Shown: piece by piece, positions 14,580-17,855 of the stretch | Numbering within the stretch: position 1 is the first letter of the stretch | Layout: the number at the start of each line of letters is the position of its first letter | Assembly (NCBI GenBank): GCA_016793585.1 | Contig: JAEUJR010000450.1 | Span: 1 to 17,855 of the forward strand | Direction of reading: 5' to 3' | From: Archangium sp. | GTDB lineage: Bacteria > Myxococcota > Myxococcia > Myxococcales > Myxococcaceae | Length of the DNA stretch: 17,855 nt | Made by a program: the position numbers and the translations under genes | Notes under the pieces: model-generated | Database searches by the model: none | Told to the model about the DNA's origin: nothing | The model's input: only the letters and a program-made list of their open reading frames with translations

Positions 14580-15612
14580 GCGGGGCGCGCGCGTCGAGAT
14601 CGAAGAGCTCGTAGTGCTCGGGCGCGGCGTGGAACATGCCGCCGTCGGTGAAGAAAAGCCGAGCACCAGGCAGACAGCCCACGGCGTAGGTGACGTTCGC
14701 GCCGTCGATCTTCAGCGTGCGCAGCGGGCCGTCGAGGCTCTTCCCCTCGGGGCTCCACGAAGGCATCAGCTCGCGGCACTTGCCGTCACGAATGTGGCCG
14801 ATGGCCTGGGGAAACGCGGCGGGCAGATCGCGCGGGTCGAACCGTCGTCGTGGAGGTCCATCCAATCTCGCGGGCGGCTGCGTCGAGGGGTCGCACGGGC
14901 GGTGGTAGAGCGCGCCCCGGCCTTCTCCCGTCGCAGCCGCTCCAGGCCGGTGCAGTGGCGTGAGGTCGAGTGGCCCGTCGCTCCAACGCGCCAGTCGTTC
15001 GTCGAGAAAGGCGTTGAGCCCCTCACTCACTGCGGCGGCGTCAGTTGCAGCGATGCCCACCAGCTCGAGGTCTTGTGTCGTCACCCCGGCGTGCACGAGC
15101 AGCAACCCCCGATGGTGGGCCGCGAGCCGTAGGCGCCTGGTGCGCAAGAGCTCGGTCACCAGCACGCGCTGCGCAGCGGCGAAGCACGAGTAGTCACGCG
15201 CGAGGCACTCAGCGTCGGGCACGAATGGGTACTTCGCGAGAAACGCGTCGGCCGGAGCATTCGCCACGTACAGCGCCCGCGCTTCGCGGTGCGCCTCGAG
15301 GAACGACTCGTCGGTGAAGGGAAACAGCTCGCACACGCGCGCCAGATCGTGGTTGCCGAGCAGAATCGTCACCTGCTCGGGCGCGTGTGACGCGAGCCAC
15401 GAGAGAATCGCTTCGCCTTCGGCCGCCGCGCGCTCCCTCAGCTCGGGCTTGCCGTAGTCGAAGTGATCGCCCATCGACACGAGGTGCACGTCGGGGCGCA
15501 AATGCCCGTCGTCGCCGAGCAGCCCGTGCCCATCGAGAATTCGCAGGAAGCGCTCGAAGGGGGCCTGGGGATCTCCGATGGCGACGTGGCGCATCGCCCG
15601 ATTCTGCTGCAT
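14557..15612 (-). CDS. Calcineurin-like metallophosphoesterase, PPP-like
   Basis: A 351-residue protein read leftward from ATG 15612, with a second ATG at 15594 as an alternative start; neither has a good ribosome-binding site. The metallophosphoesterase motifs are visible: GDPQAP (13-18) for motif I, GDHFDYG (48-54), GNHD (86-89) and a later VHAG with His174. The arrangement resembles PPP-type Ser/Thr or diadenosine-tetraphosphatase enzymes. Motif I normally reads GDxH, and here Gln16 replaces the metal-binding histidine. The central region contains an Arg/Pro-rich insertion (about 215-260). There is no signal peptide, so a cytoplasmic phosphatase with unknown substrate is likely. Its 3' end overlaps the convergent EEP gene by 23 bp, and it is divergent from the TSUP gene with 38 bp between. 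Confidence 0.85.
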   Translation of the reverse strand: MQQNRAMRHVAIGDPQAPFERFLRILDGHGLLGDDGHLRPDVHLVSMGDHFDYGKPELRERAAAEGEAILSWLASHAPEQVTILLGNHDLARVCELFPFTDESFLEAHREARALYVANAPADAFLAKYPFVPDAECLARDYSCFAAAQRVLVTELLRTRRLRLAAHHRGLLLVHAGVTTQDLELVGIAATDAAAVSEGLNAFLDERLARWSDGPLDLTPLHRPGAAATGEGRGALYHRPCDPSTQPPARLDGPPRRRFDPRDLPAAFPQAIGHIRDGKCRELMPSWSPEGKSLDGPLRTLKIDGANVTYAVGCLPGARLFFTDGGMFHAAPEHYELFDLDARAPLKRARSS

Positions 15613-15650
15613 TCCCGGCGGAACGGCGCGGGCGTGTTAACTGACTGTTC

Positions 15651-16397
15651 GTGTTCACGTGGGTGCTGCTGACGGGAGCCGCCTTTCTCGCGGGAGGCCT
15701 CAACGCCATCGCCGGCGGCGGCACGTTTCTCACGTTTCCCGCGCTCGTCTTCACGGGCACGCCGCCGCTGGCTGCGAACGCGACGAGCACGGTGGCGCTC
15801 TGGCCCGGCTCGGTGGCGAGCGCGTGGGGCTACCGCTCGGTGATGAACGAGGAGCGGCGCTCGCTGGTGCCGCTCGTCATCGTCAGCCTCTCGGGAGGCC
15901 TCGTCGGCGCGTTGGCGGCGCTGGCGACGCCGGGTGACACCTTCGCGAAGGTGGTGCCGTTTCTCGTGCTCTTCGGCGCGGTGCTCTTCACCTTCGGCGA
16001 GCGCCTGCGCACCTGGCTCGAGCGCTTCGGCAAGCCGCCGCTGTGGGTCGTCGTGCTCTCGCAGGTGCCCATCAGCCTCTATGGCGGGTACCTCGGCGGC
16101 GGCATCGGGTTGCTCATGCTCGCGGCGCTCACGTTGCTCGGCGGCCGAGATCTGCACCGCCTCAATGGGCTCAAGTCGGTGCTGGGGCTCGCCATCAACC
16201 TCACGGCGACGCTCACCTTCATCGTCTCGGGGCAGGTGGAGTGGCCGCGGGCGCTGGCCATGGCGGTCGCCTCCACCATCGGCGGCTACGTCACGGCGCG
16301 GTTCGCGTTGAAGTTCGACGTGCGGGTGGTGAAGCGCGTCGTGGTGGTGCTGGGGTGGCTCATCACCGTCGTCTTCTTCGCGAAGACCTTCGCCTGA
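15651..16397 (+). CDS. TauE/SafE (TSUP) family membrane transporter
   Basis: A 248-residue hydrophobic protein from GTG 15651, with about eight predicted membrane helices. The N-terminal segment AFLAGGLNAIAGGGTFLTFP is the family hallmark. The mirrored second-half motif YGGYLGGGIGLLML lies near residues 144-157. TSUP proteins move sulphite, sulphoacetate, sulphur compounds or other organic anions across the inner membrane; the substrate is unknown here. The length fits the family (about 240-260). No ribosome-binding site is obvious. The gene starts 38 bp from the divergent phosphoesterase start and ends one base from the convergent lipoprotein stop, leaving no room for a terminator of its own. 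Transport of a sulphur compound would fit a thioamidation locus nearby, but that link is speculative. Confidence 0.9.
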   Translation: MFTWVLLTGAAFLAGGLNAIAGGGTFLTFPALVFTGTPPLAANATSTVALWPGSVASAWGYRSVMNEERRSLVPLVIVSLSGGLVGALAALATPGDTFAKVVPFLVLFGAVLFTFGERLRTWLERFGKPPLWVVVLSQVPISLYGGYLGGGIGLLMLAALTLLGGRDLHRLNGLKSVLGLAINLTATLTFIVSGQVEWPRALAMAVASTIGGYVTARFALKFDVRVVKRVVVVLGWLITVVFFAKTFA

Positions 16398-16398
16398 A

Positions 16399-17256
16399 TC
16401 AGCCGCCCGAGACGTGGGTGAGGGCGGCGGGCGACATCACGCAGAGCTTCGGCGGGCAGGAGTCACCAGTGGTGCCCGCGAAGATCGAGACGCGCGGGGT
16501 GGGCCCCGAAGCGCCGCCAGGCGTCGCGTACACGGTGATCGACCACGTGCAGCCGTCGGCCTGAAAGCCCTCTTCGCTCGCGCCGCAGAGGCCCTTCGGG
16601 GCACGGGGTTCGGTCGTCACGCACTGCAGCTGTTTGCCGCCAGCCGAAGCGAAGCGGCCGTCGATCGAGATGCGCGGCGCGCCGGCGTACCGCTTGAAGA
16701 TGGCATCGGGGCAGTCGCCTTCGGTCACCCAGCGGTCGATGCTCCAGACCTGCTCGCCGCTGGGGAACGAGGTGCCGCACAGGAAGGAGCCCGAGTTCGC
16801 GGCCACCTTGTCGGAGCAGTCGTGCGTGGTGGTGCTGAAGCGGGCTTCGACCTTGTGGTTCTCGTTCGAGGTTCCGCTGACGGTGCCCTCCATGCGGAAC
16901 GGGTAGGCGCCGTCGTTCTGCCAGCGCACGCGCTCGACGACGAGCGAGAGCGTGAGCGGCTTCGCGACCGCCACCGTGTCACCGCCCAGGTGCAGGCGGC
17001 CCGTCGTGCCGTACCGGCCGGGCTGCAGAGGGGCGATCAACATCGACAGGCCGAGCGGCACGTTCTTGTTCCACTCGGCCACGTCGGGGAACGAGGCCGT
17101 GGCGCGGCCTTCACCTTCGAAGAGGAAGCCGGTGTCGTCGTTGAAGGTCTTCGTCTGCACCGTGCCGTTGGGCATGGTGAGGGTCAGCTCGAGCGACTTG
17201 TTGCCGCCGCCCGAGCAGGCCGAGAGCGCGAGGAGCGAGACGAGCGCGCCGCGCAT
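16399..17256 (-). CDS. Cys-rich lipoprotein, unknown function
   Basis: A 285-residue protein from ATG 17256. A GTG directly before it would add one residue. The signal sequence MRGALVSLLALSAC has a good lipobox (Leu-Ser-Ala-Cys14), followed by SGGGNKS, so it should be a lipid-anchored envelope protein. The mature part begins with a beta-rich region (LELTLTMPNG...) and has eight cysteines in its second half, probably four disulphides. No catalytic motif was recognised. GAGG lies just before the start, within the end of the acyl-CoA ligase gene, and the ligase stop TGA shares one base with the ATG (TGATG). The two genes are therefore probably co-transcribed and coupled, although the pairing has no obvious biochemical logic. 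It converges with the TSUP gene. Confidence 0.82.
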   Translation of the reverse strand: MRGALVSLLALSACSGGGNKSLELTLTMPNGTVQTKTFNDDTGFLFEGEGRATASFPDVAEWNKNVPLGLSMLIAPLQPGRYGTTGRLHLGGDTVAVAKPLTLSLVVERVRWQNDGAYPFRMEGTVSGTSNENHKVEARFSTTTHDCSDKVAANSGSFLCGTSFPSGEQVWSIDRWVTEGDCPDAIFKRYAGAPRISIDGRFASAGGKQLQCVTTEPRAPKGLCGASEEGFQADGCTWSITVYATPGGASGPTPRVSIFAGTTGDSCPPKLCVMSPAALTHVSGG

Positions 17257-17855
17257 CACACCTCGGCGACGTTGCCCGCGTAGAAGGTCTCGATCATGTC
17301 CTTGTACTTGGCCTCGACGGCCTTGCGCTTCACCTTGAGGCTCGGCGTCAAGTCACCCGCGTCGAGCGTGAGATCCTTCGGCAGAATCGCGAAGTTCTTG
17401 ATCGACTCGTAGCTGGCGAGGCCCTTGTTGAGGTCTTGCACGAAGGGCTTGATGAGCGCGTGGGTGCGGGGGTCCTTCACCACCTCGTCGTAGCCGCCAT
17501 TCACGCCGTTGCCCTTCGCCCACTCCATGATCGCCTCGGGGTCGAGCGCGATCAGCATGACGCAGAAGTTCCGGTTGTTGCCGTGCACGAGCGCGTTCGA
17601 CACGTACGGGCACGACATCTTGAACTTGCCTTCGATGTTCTGCGGCGCGACGTACTTGCCGCCCGAGGTCTTGATGAGGTCTTTCTTGCGGTCGGTGATC
17701 TTCAGCCGGCCACCCTCGTCGAGCTCGCCGATGTCACCGGTGTAGAGCCAGCCGTCTTTGAGCGTCGCGGCCGTCTCTTCGGGCTTGTTGTGGTACCCGC
17801 GCATGATGCCGCGGCCCTTGATGAGAATCTCGCCGTCGGACTCGATCTTGAGCGT
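17256..17855 (-). CDS. AMP-forming long-chain acyl-CoA synthetase (partial, N-terminus outside window)
   Basis: The visible 199 residues are the C-terminal part of an ANL-superfamily adenylating enzyme, continuing past the right edge. In order they show GRGIMRGYHNKPEET, then DGWLYTGDIGEL (with the ATP-ribose-binding Asp), ITDRKKDLIKTSGGKYVAP (hinge motif with the domain-swivelling Asp) and finally LTPSLKVKR (with the catalytic lysine). The TSGGKYVAPQNIE hinge sequence is typical of long-chain fatty-acid CoA ligases of the FadD15/FAA type. Such enzymes make acyl-CoA from a fatty acid, ATP and CoA at the membrane or in the cytoplasm. All motifs expected in this part are intact. The stop overlaps the start of the lipoprotein gene. 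Confidence 0.92.
   Translation of the reverse strand, partial: TLKIESDGEILIKGRGIMRGYHNKPEETAATLKDGWLYTGDIGELDEGGRLKITDRKKDLIKTSGGKYVAPQNIEGKFKMSCPYVSNALVHGNNRNFCVMLIALDPEAIMEWAKGNGVNGGYDEVVKDPRTHALIKPFVQDLNKGLASYESIKNFAILPKDLTLDAGDLTPSLKVKRKAVEAKYKDMIETFYAGNVAEV

Overview
The window is high-GC DNA with the look of a Myxococcota (myxobacterial, formerly deltaproteobacterial) chromosome. The signs are an FHA-domain membrane protein, lipoprotein-like secreted proteins with Asp-Ala-Gly-rich linkers, several eight-cysteine secreted proteins, many GTG starts and strong third-position GC. No rRNA, tRNA, insertion sequence, phage gene or CRISPR array was recognised. Coding density is very high, and no gap between genes exceeds about 160 bp.

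Layout. (1) 1-580, minus: the N-terminal part of an alpha/beta-hydrolase (carboxylesterase/phospholipase type) running off the left edge. (2) 691-9996, plus: nine co-directional genes that read as one cell-envelope cassette. They encode a bitopic FHA protein, a TadE-like pseudopilin, a large TadG-like protein, a second TadE-like pseudopilin, a membrane-anchored extracytoplasmic protein, an 80-residue secreted six-cysteine protein, a Flp-type prepilin, another single-span protein and a probable outer-membrane beta-barrel. Several junctions overlap or are only a few bases apart. (3) 10039-11544, minus: a drug/metabolite transporter (EamA) and a small Cys-rich secreted protein. (4) 11624-14579, plus: a YcaO enzyme, a TfuA-like partner translationally coupled to it, and an endonuclease/exonuclease/phosphatase-family enzyme. 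(5) 14557-15612, minus: a calcineurin-like phosphoesterase whose end overlaps the preceding gene convergently. (6) 15651-16397, plus: a TauE/SafE (TSUP) transporter. (7) 16399-17855, minus: the C-terminal part of an AMP-forming acyl-CoA ligase, entering from the right edge, followed with a one-base overlap by a Cys-rich lipoprotein.

How the genes may work together. Region 2 carries minor-pilin (TadE/TadG) and Flp-type proteins, but within this window it lacks the ATPase, inner-membrane platform proteins, prepilin peptidase and secretin of a Tad/Flp pilus. Either it relies on machinery elsewhere in the genome, or it is a Tad-derived envelope apparatus with its own accessories. This is the best candidate for an undescribed system here. 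Region 4 has the gene pair known from peptide and protein backbone thioamidation (YcaO + TfuA), with no precursor peptide visible nearby, so its substrate is open.
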